Below are positions 11,092 to 21,601 of a stretch of DNA of 64,000 bases, piece by piece. The stretch's first letter is position 1, and each line of letters opens with the position of its first letter. The notes below the pieces were generated by a model. The model saw only the letters and a list, made by a program, of their open reading frames with translations. It was not told the origin of the DNA and made no database searches. The DNA is from Petunia secreta (Eukaryota > Streptophyta > Magnoliopsida > Solanales > Solanaceae): assembly GCA_029990175.1 (NCBI GenBank), contig JARKIP010000011.1, positions 7,812,001-7,876,000 of the forward strand, in the 5' to 3' direction. A program made the translations under genes and the position numbers.

Positions 11092-11845
11092 ACTGTTGAA
11101 TAAAGCTAAAGATTCTTTCTTCTTTTGTTTTGTAGTCTATCCCAACACAACTGACAGAATACATGACCCCACTAAGATTTAACTACACAATTCACAGAAT
11201 ACATGACCCCAGTAGGATTTAACAACTGCACTGCAATTTTAGTCCATGAGGGGGGAGTGAAATTCAGTCAAAAACTGCAATTAATAAAAAAAAACTACAT
11301 AATCCCAGTAGGATTTAAAAACTGCACTACATTTTCAGTCCATGAGGGGTACTAAAGTTCAGTCCATTAGTGGGTACTAAAGTTCAGTCAAAAACTACAA
11401 TTAATAAAAAAAAATACATAACTTTATGTAGGATTTAACAAACTGCAGTGCAATTTCAGTCCATGAGGGGTAGTGAAGTTCAGTCCATATGTGGTTAGTG
11501 AATTTCAGTCAATGAAGGTACTGAAGTTCAGGTCAAAAACTGCAATTAATAACCATAACTGTACAGAAACTGTAAGACCATAAAAAGCATAACTGTACAG
11601 AAACTGTAACACCATAGGAAACATAACTGTACAGAAACTGTAACAACATAGAAAACATAAACTTCTTTGACTACATTTAATGAACCATAGAAAGCATAAC
11701 TGTAAAGAAACTGGAAGACCATCCACTTGGCAGTTACTGATTTTTTAACTATAAATACTCCCTTTGCAGTTAAAGGAAACTACAAAGTTTATTCTTTCTT
11801 CATCTGATACATACTACATAGTTTTTTTTTTTAAGAAAACAAAAT
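11092..11845. repeat. Motif-rich upstream region of the plus-strand B3-like gene
   Basis: Contains about four imperfect tandem units of roughly 120 bp built from TGCAATTTCAGTCCATGAGG and AAAACTGCAATTAATAA, then three units of about 45 bp with AACTGTACAGAAACTGTAA (11560-11715). A TATAAATA box is present at about 11749-11756, some 90 bp before the ATG. Confidence 0.7.
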
Positions 11846-12375
11846 ATGGCAGATGAAAAAAATCGTGTGGAGGAACTAGGCAGTTTCGACAAGAAAATAA
11901 CATCATCTTACTTTTATAGAGATGATTTTGTATGTTAAAACAAAAGACCAGAGTATTTTTTATATTTTTCATTTAATTTTCTAGTGTTTTCTGATTTTGT
12001 TTATTAACTGTGAAATATTCTTGCTTTTAGATCTTTCTAGACAGTTGGAAGCAGAGGCTGCCAAGTATAAATGGACTGGCATGCATAATTTGTGATGGTG
12101 GACATGATGATGTACATTTGATGAACTTCGCAGTTGGGAAACACGCAAGCTTGTGTAACGGTTTGAAGGATATGGTTATTAAGAAAGGCTTCAGGATAGG
12201 TGATACGCTTCGTTTTGATCACCTATGGCACGAGATGATCGACGGTGTTCCATCTGTTGTTTTTGGTGTTTCTCTCATAAACAATCAGGCTGGTGAAGGA
12301 GCTGCTGATGATGATTTAAGCAGTGATGATGATGATGGTGGAGCATCAGCAGACAATCCAATTTTAATTGAATAA
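11846..12375 (+). CDS. Second small B3-like protein (142 aa, two exons) carried by the MULE
   Basis: Exon 1 is 11846-11929 (28 codons, phase 0), with intron 11930-12030 (GTATGT...TTTTAG). Exon 2 is 12031-12375. The spliced frame is open to TAA. The product starts MADEKNRVEELGSFDKKITS. The middle reads LDSWKQRLPSINGLACIICD and the later part LKDMVIKKGFRIGDTLRFDHL, resembling the C-terminal half of a B3 domain (x.FV.....IGDTL.F). It ends in an Asp-rich tail (DDDLSSDDDDGG). The acidic Ser/Asp tail is shared in style with the divergent 115-aa gene, so the two may be an old duplicated pair. The B3 assignment is from pattern only. A TATAAATA box lies about 90 bp upstream. Confidence 0.6.
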
Positions 12376-12496
12376 TTTTTAGTAGTTGTTTGTCTTTTTA
12401 GTTTATGCAGTACTATTTGTTTTCTTATTATAATGTCTGTGTTTATATATGAACTTTAACCTAATTATGTTTTATATATTTGAATCTCTCATTAAT

Positions 12497-13108
12497 AACT
12501 GAAAATAACTGAAGTAGAAGCTCTATGTTTAAGTAAACACAGAACTTAAATCATCATGGAGCAGAACTTCTATCATCATGGACTGAAGTTCTGTCCATGA
12601 GGATTGAAGTTCTAGCCACTTGGAAACTGAAATAACTGAAGTAGAAGCTTTGTGTTTAAGGAAACACAGAACTTAAAACATATGGAACAGAACTCCTATC
12701 ATCATGAACTGAAGTTCTGTCCATGAGGATTTTAAGTTTTTAGCCACTTGCAAACTGAAATAACTGAAGTAGAAGCTCTGTGTTTAAGTAAACACAGAAC
12801 TTAAATCATCATGGAACAGAACTTCTATCATCATGGACTGAAGTTCTGTCCATGAGGATTTTAAGTTTCTAGCCACTTGCAAACTGAAATAACTGAAGTA
12901 GAAGCTCTGTGTTTAAGTAAACACAGAACTTAAATCATCATGAACAGAACTTCTATCATCATGGACTGAAGTTCTGTCCATGAGGATTTTAAGTTTCTAG
13001 CCACTTGGAAATTGAAATAACTGAAGTAGAAGCTCTGTCTTTAAGTAAACACAAATCATCATGGACAGAACTTCTATTATCATGGACTGAAGTCTCTAGC
13101 CACTTGCA
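12497..13108. repeat. Five tandem copies of a ~128-bp repeat
   Basis: Units start near 12497, 12625, 12752, 12882 and 13009 at AACTGAAATAACTGAAGTAG. Each contains GTTTAAGTAAACACAGAACT and ATCATGGACTGAAGTTCTG. The last is shortened. They lie just 3' of the plus-strand B3-like gene and contain the element's GGACTGAAGTTC motif once per unit. Confidence 0.9.
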
Positions 13109-13262
13109 TTTGATTCTCTTCTTTCACAGAATTAAAAAAAGACTATACTTGGAATATATGTAAATGTAAAAAATTAACAATATACATGAATAACTGCTGT
13201 TACATATATAGTCGCAGAACTTATAAAAAACTCTACACCATAGAAACTTCATACATATTCAG

Positions 13263-13546
13263 TTATGAAGACGGTGGTGGAAGAGCAGAAAGATCAAAAC
13301 GAACATGTACTGCTATAGCTTCAATATCCTGGGTGATCATTCGCACTTGTCACCTTTGGACGTTACGTATATATTTTTCATTTCCTGTAGTGCATTCTCC
13401 TGGTCCTGCATCTGACGCCTTAGGACTGCAATCTCCCATTGTATATTATTTGAAATTCCTACTGGTACTGGGGCAAATCCTGGTGCTGATGGTGGTGCAC
13501 CTGATTGTTCTACTTGTGGTGGTTGATTCACACTACTTTCAGACAT
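13263..13546 (-). CDS. Small Pro/Gln-rich ORF with a short coiled coil, unknown function
   Basis: ATG at 13546 opens a 69-codon frame to 13337. The start is Pro-rich (PPQVEQSGAPPSAPGFAPVP), followed by a helical stretch WEIAVLRRQMQDQENALQEM that looks like a short coiled coil. In another frame the coding look continues to a stop at 13263 (ending ALPPPSS), so a one-base frameshift near 13340 may have cut a protein of about 94 residues. It lies between the B3-like genes and the Ulp1-like gene, on the same strand as the latter. I do not recognise it. Confidence 0.4.
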
Positions 13547-13599
13547 TCTTGCACCTGAAGTTTAGAAATTTCAAAATAGATAATCCTAAATAATAAGAT

Positions 13600-14406
13600 G
13601 ATAAGAATTAACAATCAGTTATGTATTTATAGAAAAAAATCAATAAAATTATAATAGTTGCAACTTATAGTTCAAAAGGAACAATAAAATACTAACAGTT
13701 GCAACTTATAGCTCAAAAGGCACAATAACATTTTAAAAGTTGCAACTTATAGTTCAAAAGTAACCAATCCATAACAGGTATAATAAATATTGAACAGTCA
13801 CAATGAGGATAATAAAGTTCAATCAATGATGATAGAAATTCAGTGCATCAATGACGATAAAACTTCTGTCCCTGAAGATAAAACTTCAGTGCCCTTGTAG
13901 ATGGAAATTGAGGGCATATAAATTGAAGTCCAATCCATGTGTGGTAGAAATTCAGTCCATGTGGTTTGAACTTCCATCCTTGGAGATAGAAGTCCTAGTG
14001 GACTGAACACACACACACAGACACAGAGTTGATATAAAACTTCTGTCCATAAGGATAATTCTTCAGTCCATCATGTGGATGGAAATTGGGGGCATATAGA
14101 CTGAAGTCCAATCAATGTAGGGTAGAAATTCAGTCCATGTCGTTTGAACTTCAATCCTTGGAGACAGACATTCATCCCTAGTGGACTGAACACGCACACA
14201 CACATAGAGGGATAAAAAAGGTTCACTCCATGAGAATATAACTTAAGTCCTTAACGGTAAAAAAACATCACTGCAACAAAATGGCATTTACATAAATCTA
14301 TGCATAATAATCTGTTCATCTGTACAGAATACCTGTTTCACCATACATTACCAAAAAACTTTACAAAAAATACTACTAGGAATTCTGAAGATAAAAACAA
14401 AAATAT
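13600..14406. other. Non-coding spacer inside the MULE
   Basis: Three repeats of GTTGCAACTTATAGTTCAAAAG lie at 13660-13760. Two copies of a ~190-bp unit (about 13850-14010 and 14040-14210) contain GAAATTCAGTCCATGT and a short ACACAC run. No ORF. Confidence 0.6.
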
Positions 14407-16187
14407 CTATAACTGACACATGTCTTCATTATGTTCTCCATAATCATGCTCAACAAATTCAGGTGGAGTCTCAAATCCATCCCTAGCCTTTGCACGACCA
14501 TGAGCCCAAAGCTGACAACCAAACCGCTCCTTGTAATGATGAATTTGATGTGGTTTAACATTATCAACATTTTTACCTCTGGTCAGTAGATCAGCATACC
14601 ATATTGCAAAAGCGCCACAACTAGTCCTAAAAAATGAGGCACCAAAACAAAGAGTAAGACATATAAGTAGGCAGGGGGTTATAAGTTCAGTCAATTATAT
14701 CTAATTTGCACTAAAACTTGCACAAAAATGACAAGACTTATGAATCTAGTTGAGTCGGTGATAGCACCCACTGGGTTTTATAGGCTGCATTGAACTTATC
14801 GTTTTTAAAAGAATCATGTAGGTCCCCAAAGTTGACATACTTGAAAAGATGTGGGAGCACAACAGCATAACGCTTGACTTGGTCGAATTTGTCTGCTGGT
14901 GGCCTCTTTATTTTGACCATTGAATCATATACACGTATTTTCTTGTCGTGCATATCAAAGACTGCCAAAAAGTAATGTGTCACCGTTTACCAGGTGCTGC
15001 TTGCAATCGGCACGGAAAATAGAGTTTATCAACTCCACTACAGGGAATTGAACACCTCCGTTCCAGGCCATGAAGGTAATTGCAGATATACTATCCAAAA
15101 CCGTCAAGCCAGATTTCATTACCTGGTCTTCTTTTGTCTTTCAATTCTGACTTATAAATAGAGCACATACAACAATCAAAATCGATATCAGTAATTAACA
15201 GTGTATGAGGAAACCGGAACAAATGGTAGCATGCCCTCTTCTTAAGATAATACATAGCAACATCGATATGCTGCAAAAAAAAAAAAAAAAAAAGGAACCT
15301 GTTTAGTCAATACACAGAAAACTAATAACGAACACGGAACGAACCAAAGAACAGAATATGCACTAACATTATCAGTCATAGGGTAGGCAACATCTACAAA
15401 CCCCTAAAACCACTGCTTGTCTGGCTTGATTGTTTCCAACTGATAAGGATTACTGTCGTAATCATTATCGCGTATATAACAAGCACGGCTGTTCCTAATT
15501 AAAAAGATACAAAATACAAAACACATGATGCTTTTTCATAAGGAATGAACTTAAAAATATCATAGGCAATGAAGTTCAATCCTATAGGGGACAGAACTTT
15601 CCACGTCCTTGTGGACAAAAAGTCCATGGCCTTTTGACTGAAGTTCAATTCTTATAGATAGAACTTACTCCATATGCACAGAACTTCAATCCATAGGGGT
15701 AGAACTCATGGGATAAGAAGTTCAGTCCATAGGGGATTGAACTATAGGTTTCCAAATTCATCCACTATGGACTGAACTTAAAAAACTACAGACAAGAAAT
15801 CATAAAAAAAATACAAATAGACTTACTGTTCAAGTTGAGTGTCATTTCTTTGAAATGGCAAAAAAGATTTAAACTCATCCAACATTGCTGGACTAATCTT
15901 CAAGTGGTGGAATGGACAACTACGTCTATAATTACCCTTCCAGTCAGTTGTCTTCTATTTAGTCCTTGTGGTATCATATGGAGATAGCAACCACTGACTG
16001 GGCTTTCGGTCCCTTTTCCCCAGAAGACCTTGATGCTCCGACTGTTCTACCTTAGTACTTTTAAGGGCTTGGTCACTTGCCTTGGCAATCTCCCTAACAA
16101 TTGGAACAGGCCTCTCCTGTTCCTGTGTAAGCATCTCTTGTTTACCTGCTTCATCGACCGACTGACCTTTGCCCAACACAATTCCGT

Positions 16188-16790
16188 CAGCCTGTTGTTC
16201 TTCATTCAGCTCCTCTTTCTCCTGTTCCAGAGTCATTACTTCTTCTTTGCCCGCTATACCGTTTGACTGTTGTTTGTCCACAAGACTTTCAAAAGTCTGT
16301 TGTTCAGTCAAATCAACTTCTCTTCTTGTTTGCTCAATAGCCTAGGCATTCTCCATAACAATCACAAGAGGCATCTCATGTTCCTGTGTCGTAACCTCTT
16401 CTTTGGGTGCTTTATCAATTGACTGACAGGCAAGAGCCTGCTGATCTTCAGTCATATCCCCATCTCTTTCAACTTGGTTACTTCTATCAGCCTGTTGTTC
16501 TTCATTCAGCTCCTCTTTCTCCTGTTCCTGAGTCATTACTTCTTCTTTTCCCGCTATACCGACTGACTGTTTTTTGTCCATAGGACTTTCAAAAGTCTGT
16601 TGTTCAGTCAAATCAACTTCTCTTCTTGTTTGCTCAATAGCCTGGGCATTCTCCATAACAATCATAAGAGGTATCTCCTATTCCTGTGTCGTAACCTCTT
16701 CTTTGGATTCTTCATCAATTGACTGACAGGCAAGAGCATGCTGATCTTCAGTCATATCCCCATCTCTTTCAACTTGGTTACTTCTATCAG
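16188..16790 (-). repeat. 300-bp tandem duplication (100 codons) inside the Ulp1-like gene
   Basis: 16188-16490 and 16491-16790 match with a period of exactly 300 bp, so it adds 100 codons in frame. Shared phrases include ENAQAIEQTRREVDLTEQQT and EEVMTQEQEKEELNEEQQAD. A third partial unit may lie further upstream (to about 16880). The comparison shows TAG at 16342 where the sister copy has CAG. Confidence 0.9.
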
Positions 16791-17962
16791 CATTCTCCAT
16801 AACGACATCAACAGGCATCTCCTTTCCCTGCGAAATCACCTCTTCTTCTACTGTTTCGTTGACCGACTGCCCTTTGTCCAAGAGAATTTTGAATGCCTCT
16901 CCTGGTTCTTCTCTTACTGCTTGATAACTCACATCAACATTATCCATTTCAATGTCATCGGTCCTCTCCTGTTGCAGAATTATACCTTGTTCTTTTCCAA
17001 GTTCACCCTACTGCTGATTTTTTGACATATCTTGCTGAATTTCTTCAGCTATTGGTGTATCTACAGCATCACATGAACCCCCGCTACCACTTTCTTGAGT
17101 CGGTGGCAGTATATTAAAATTAGGCATATCATCATGTGAACTATTTTTCTTCAACTTCTTCCTTTTCCTTTCATAGGTTTTTGGTTGGATGGGTGCAGAA
17201 GTTGCACCTGATTTCTCCACAATCATATCCTGAGGGACCAAGCGAGGTGTTGACAGATCAAGCTCTCCACTTATAACTTGCAACTGAATTTCAAGCACCT
17301 CATTCTGTGCCGGAGTAAACTCACCAAACATGTCTAATTCACTTTCAATTTTTTCAAGAATTTGTCTAGGCGTTTCATTGACAAACACACCTTGCGACGC
17401 TCCATGCAATTGTATAGTTGAATTTAGACCTACACTACCACCACTAACTTCTTTTCGTACATTTGAACAGCTTTTTGATTTCCTAACTACACTGCCTTCA
17501 CTGGAGTCTTGTCTGTCATCTGAAGGAGATTTTGATTTCCCGAATACAGCGCCATGACTGAAGTCTTTTCTTATATCTGGAGGAAACTTTCTCTTCCTTC
17601 TATCACTAGCATTGCCTCCACATGAATACAAGTTTAACGAATTACGAAAGCTGCCAGATTTTTCCTTGCCCCTTTTTCCACTAACATCTTTCCTCCAACT
17701 TCCTTCCTTTTCCTCAAAATTTTTCGCAAACTTCTTCATAAAATCAAGAACACAGTCAACCTTCTTATCTACACCACGAATATACTCCATAATATACTTC
17801 CTAATATCCTCCCTTCTGTGCCGTCGCTGACTACGCAACCTCTTCCAGAATTTCATATTCACCTTCTGCAAAAACAAAAAAAAACCCGATAGAACTGATA
17901 AAAATATTCAATTAAAATAAAAACACAAAAAAGATAAATGCACACGTTACTTGAAAACTCAC

Positions 17963-18394
17963 TTTAACAATTGCATTAACTAAATCTTGATCAAGCTCTA
18001 CACCATGTCGAGCATCCTGCCTATCATCACTAGCACCCTGACCTACATTATCATCATCCTCAGTCTCAGCACCATCATCCTCAATCTCAGCACCAACATC
18101 ATCACTCTCAGCACCACCATCCTCATACTCAGCACCACCATGATCAGTCTGAGAATCACTCTCAGCACCACCATGATTAGTCTGAGAATCACTCTCAGCA
18201 CCACCATGATCAATCTGAGCACCACCAACCTCACTCTCATCACAGGTATCCTCACTCTCTTCAACCTCTTTTCCTTTTAAATGTTCAAATGCAACAACAG
18301 GTACAACATGACCTGCTTCTGTCACATTCAATTCCACCGACCTTTTTTCTTCCTCAGACAGTACAATTGGAACCATTTTAAATTTGTCAAAACT
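17963..18394 (-). repeat. Acidic exon with short GGAES(D/E) peptide repeats
   Basis: Within this exon of the Ulp1-like gene a 30-bp unit coding for DHGGAESDSQ-like sequence is repeated (about 18130-18225), followed by variants GGAEYED, VGAEIEDD and GAETEDDD. The plus-strand ORF over it is a shadow. Confidence 0.7.
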
Positions 18395-19549
18395 CTATAA
18401 AAAAAACCATGAGAAATATATTAGCACCACAGTAAAATAAGAATAAAATTTTTATATGCAGAGATAGAAGTTCAGTCCATGAGGACAGACACAGAGATGG
18501 AAAAGAAGTTCAGTCCATAAGGATAGAACTTCAGTAAGGCTGAAGAAGTTCAGTACATTAGGATAAAATTCAGTCCATGAGGGTAAAGAAATTAAGCAAC
18601 CACACACACACACAGAGACACAGATATAGAAACTTACATTTACATTATGAAAATACTGCTCAACCAAAGTGTTACTGAGGATTTTTGAAACTAATAAGCC
18701 TAACCATCCTTGGGAAGCCATCACTATTAAATTTACAAAAGTTAGAATGAACTGTTGGAAATAAATCAAGAAACCAAGTGCATAACACAAACGGGAATCC
18801 CAACACATAATAATTTACACCACTTTTAAGAGGTCTCATTGCAGAGTTAATAAGTGCTTCAAAACCCGCACTCCCCCAAGGATAAACTCCACAAAAATCC
18901 TCGTTGTCAATGATATCCAAGTAACGCACTTCAACCAATCTTGAATTTTTTTGTTAGAACACAAAATGATTAACTGAAAAATATAAAACTCTGCAATCTT
19001 CACTGCATCATCTTCATCGACCAGAGATGCCGTGGTCATTGATACTAAAAATTTTCGAACGTCTGACAACTGGAGATTGCTTTTACCACCAAAGTACTGC
19101 TTCAGAAGCCTCTGACCCATATTTATAGCAGGTCCATCAAACAATTCCTTACGGTTTGCAGAAAACCTCAAACCAGTGTAAAGATGATATTCTTCATGAC
19201 CAAAATGGATGAGATGACCAAAAATATTAAAACTTAATCTATTCGGATCACTGCTCACAATACGTGACAATAATAAACAATGCAGTAACCTCATAGAAGT
19301 TTTGTACGACTGCAACTTCAGAAAGCATCCAAACACACCATCTGAAAGCTTCTTATACTGTGCTTTACTGAACTTTGAAATGATATTATCCAAATTGTGC
19401 TCCCCTTGCCAATATGCATTCATGTTGAACCAGCAGTCAAATGGATACACTAGATTCCCTTCCATTCCAGCATCCATATTGCAAAAAGCTAACAATAAAA
19501 ACAAACTATCAGTCACACATACAAAATAAACAAATACAGGTTTGAGAAT

Positions 19550-20029
19550 ACACACAGACACACACACACACACACACAGAAGTTCATTCCCTAGTGGACT
19601 GACATAACAAACACACACACACACACACACATGTGGGAGGGGGGTGGACTTTAGTCCACTAGGAATAAACTTCCATCCTTAGAGACAGAAGTTCAACCCT
19701 AGTGGGCTGAGAACATACACACAGTCACACACATGTGGGGAATAGACTTCAGTCCATTAGGAATGGAGCGCGCGCGCGCATGCACACACACACACACACA
19801 CACACATAGAGATAGAGTCGCACACATGTGCGGGGGTGAACTTCAGTCCACTATGAATGAACTTCCATCCTTGGAGACACAAGTATAATTCTAGTGGACT
19901 GAGAACACACACAGAGTCACACACATATGGGGGATAGACTTCAGTCCACTAGGAATGAACTTCTGTCCTAGCGGACTGAGCATACACACACACACATAAG
20001 TTCATTCCCTAATAGAGTGAGAACACACA

Positions 20030-20105
<76 letters not shown>

Positions 20106-20496
20106 CACACACATGGGAGGGGGTGGGACTTCAGTCCGCTAGGAATGAACTTCCATCATTGGAGACAGAAGTTCAATCCTAGTGGACTGAGAACACACAC
20201 ACAGTCACACATGTGTGGGAATGGAACTTCAGTGCACTAGGAATAGAGCGCGCGCGCGCGCACACACACACACAGAGACAGAGTCGCACACATGTGCGGG
20301 GGTGCACTTCGGTCCACTATGAATGAACTTCCATCATTGGAGACAAAAGTACAATCCTAGTTGACTGAGAACACACACGGAGTCACACACATATGGGGGA
20401 TAGACTTCAGTCCACTAGGAATGAACATCTGTCCTAGTGGACTGAGCACACACACACACATAAGTTCATTCCCTAATGGACTGAGCACACACACAA

Positions 20497-20527
<31 letters not shown>

Positions 20528-20710
20528 CACACACATGGGGGAGGGGTGGACTTCAGTCCACTAGGAATGAACTTCCATCTTTGGAGACAGAAGTTCAATC
20601 CTAGTGGACTGAGGACACATACAACTTGTGGGGATGGAACTTCAGTGCACTAGGACAACACACACACACACACACATAAGTTTACTACACACACACACAC
20701 ACTTGAACTT
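19550..20710. repeat. Higher-order tandem repeat with (AC)n and (CG)n tracts upstream of the Ulp1-like gene
   Basis: A unit of roughly 420-480 bp is repeated about two and a half times. Its landmarks are CACACATGGGGGAGGGGTGG (near 19630, 20110 and 20530), a GACTTCAGTCCACTAGGAAT motif, GCGCGCGCGC next to (AC)n (near 19767 and 20248) and a long (AC)n run at 20030-20100. The array fills the 5' flank of the gene starting at 19477. Confidence 0.85.
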
Positions 20711-20921
20711 CAATAAAAAGGAACTACTAAATACGGAAAAAACATACAAATTTAAACTTAGAAATGTTATTCAACGTACGTAATGCAACTTGAAGAGGTA
20801 TATGAAAAATGGAGCAATTTTTTGCATGAAGATACATTGAAGAAAAGGTAAAAATGCATGAAGAAGAACGGTTAAATGAAGAAGAAGAGTTTTGAAAAAA
20901 TCCTGTCAATTCAGAAAAGAT
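20711..20921. other. Inner edge of the MULE right end
   Basis: A/T-rich sequence between the tandem array and the right terminal repeat, with no convincing ORF. It could hold the promoter of the minus-strand genes, but I see no clear TATA box. Confidence 0.35.
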
Positions 20922-21058
20922 GAGGGGTAATTTGGTCTTTTATATATACCCGCGTTTAGTGTAGTGGCACAAAAGTGGCCTCTAGTGTAATGCCACTGAA
21001 AATAGTGGCCTCAAACTAAATACCGGTATTACAAGTGGCCTCTGGGCGAAATTTTTAC
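20922..21058 (-). repeat. Right terminal inverted repeat of the MULE (degenerate)
   Basis: Read inward from 21058 it starts GTAAAAATTTCGCCC and carries GAGGCCACT three times, then the inner block ending ATTACCCCTC. The 9-bp duplication ATCAAAACT follows at 21059-21067. The outermost bases differ from the left end, so the extreme tips are not a perfect inverted repeat. Confidence 0.75.
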
Positions 21059-21187
21059 ATCAAAACTTGAAAATTGGGGCTATCCTTGAACAAATTCCTC
21101 AAACAGAGACAAAACTTAACCAACTATTTAGAATGATCCTATTTGGGAAAATATCCCCCAAATTGCCAAACAGAAATGCTTGTTGCC

Positions 21188-21571
21188 GGGGAAGTGCACC
21201 AAAGACCACTTTTGGCAGTGATCTTTGGTTTGAGGTCACTTTTTTATTGATTTTATATGAGAGACCACTTTTTGAAACTTCAATTCTTTTGGGTTGAACT
21301 TCACACAAGTTCAGCCCACAAGGATTGAAGTTCAACTTCAGCCCACCACAAGGATTGAAGTTCAACTTCAGCCCACAAGGTTTGAAGTTTACGCATCTAT
21401 ATCTAAAAGTTCAGCCCTTACAGATAAAAGTTGAAACTTCATAATTTAGGCATGAAGTTCAACCCACAAAGATTGAAGTTCCAAAAAGTGGTCTCTCATA
21501 TAAGACCAATAAAAAAAGTGGCTTCAAACTAAATGCTAATGACAAAAGTAGCATGTGGGTGAAAATTTTAC
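21188..21571. mobile_element. 384-bp MULE-type MITE (non-autonomous), related to the 16-kb MULE
   Basis: Flanked by 9-bp repeats CTTGTTGCC (21179-21187) and GTTGTTGCC (21572-21580), 8 of 9 identical. The left tip GGGGAAGTGCACC matches the big element's GGCTGAAGTGCAC, and the right tip ends TTTTAC like the big element. The terminal repeats hold ATATGAGAGACCACTTTTTG inverted at both ends. The core repeats GAAGTTCAACTTCAGCCCAC. It has no coding capacity. Confidence 0.85.
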
Positions 21572-21601
21572 GTTGTTGCCCCGCATATAGTCGTTCTTCA
21601 C

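Larger units (their letters stand above)
14407..19477 (-). pseudogene. Ulp1-like (C48) cysteine protease gene with N-terminal DUF1985 region, MULE passenger, decayed
   Basis: Exons read from splice sites: 19477-18638, 18394-17963, 17865-15827, 15494-15368, about 15270-14738 and 14626-14407. The first exon shows DUF1985-like sequence (HFGHEEYHLYTGLRFSANRK; then, after a frameshift, YLDIIDNEDFCGVYPWGSAGFEAL). The middle is acidic and repetitive. The C-terminal part has the SUMO-protease-like core: HIDVAMYYLKKRACYH, HYFLAVFDMHDKKIRVYDS and the Cys motif RTSCGAFAIWYADLL. Relatives would remove SUMO-like tags; no activity is expected here. Breaks: a frameshift in an A7 run near 18950; in-frame stops at 17008, 16678, 16342, 15955 and near 15400; another probable frameshift near 14990. 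DUF1985 plus Ulp1 is the known passenger type of Kaonashi MULEs. The ATG at 19477 starts the recognisable protein; upstream sequence is a (CA)n microsatellite. Confidence 0.8.
4927..21058. mobile_element. 16.1-kb Mutator-like element (MULE) carrying transposase, B3-like genes and an Ulp1-like gene
   Basis: The element is bounded by a perfect 9-bp direct repeat ATCAAAACT (4918-4926 and 21059-21067), the length expected for Mutator target duplications. Its ends are similar but imperfect inverted repeats. Each end has three GGCC(A)CT boxes, and an inner block GACTAAATTACCCCTC (5044-5059) is matched inverted at 20922-20937 (15 of 16). Between the ends lie a MURA-type transposase (+), two B3-like genes, a small unknown ORF and a DUF1985/Ulp1 gene (-). 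Ulp1-like genes are known passengers of the Kaonashi (KI) group of plant MULEs, so that group is the likeliest home. A solo LTR of 766 bp plus its 5-bp duplication has inserted later. Almost all non-coding DNA in it carries a GGACTGAAGTTC-type motif. Confidence 0.88.

Noticed and set aside
12497..13108. CRISPR-like look of regular repeats
   Set aside because: Repeats are adjacent with no unique spacers, in a eukaryotic transposon.
17987..18280. Plus-strand ORF opposite the acidic exon
   Set aside because: Shadow of the GGAESD repeat on the other strand, low complexity.
19478..19630. N-terminal extension MCVCVCVC of the Ulp1-like gene
   Set aside because: Pure (AC)n translation; the recognisable protein starts at the ATG at 19477.
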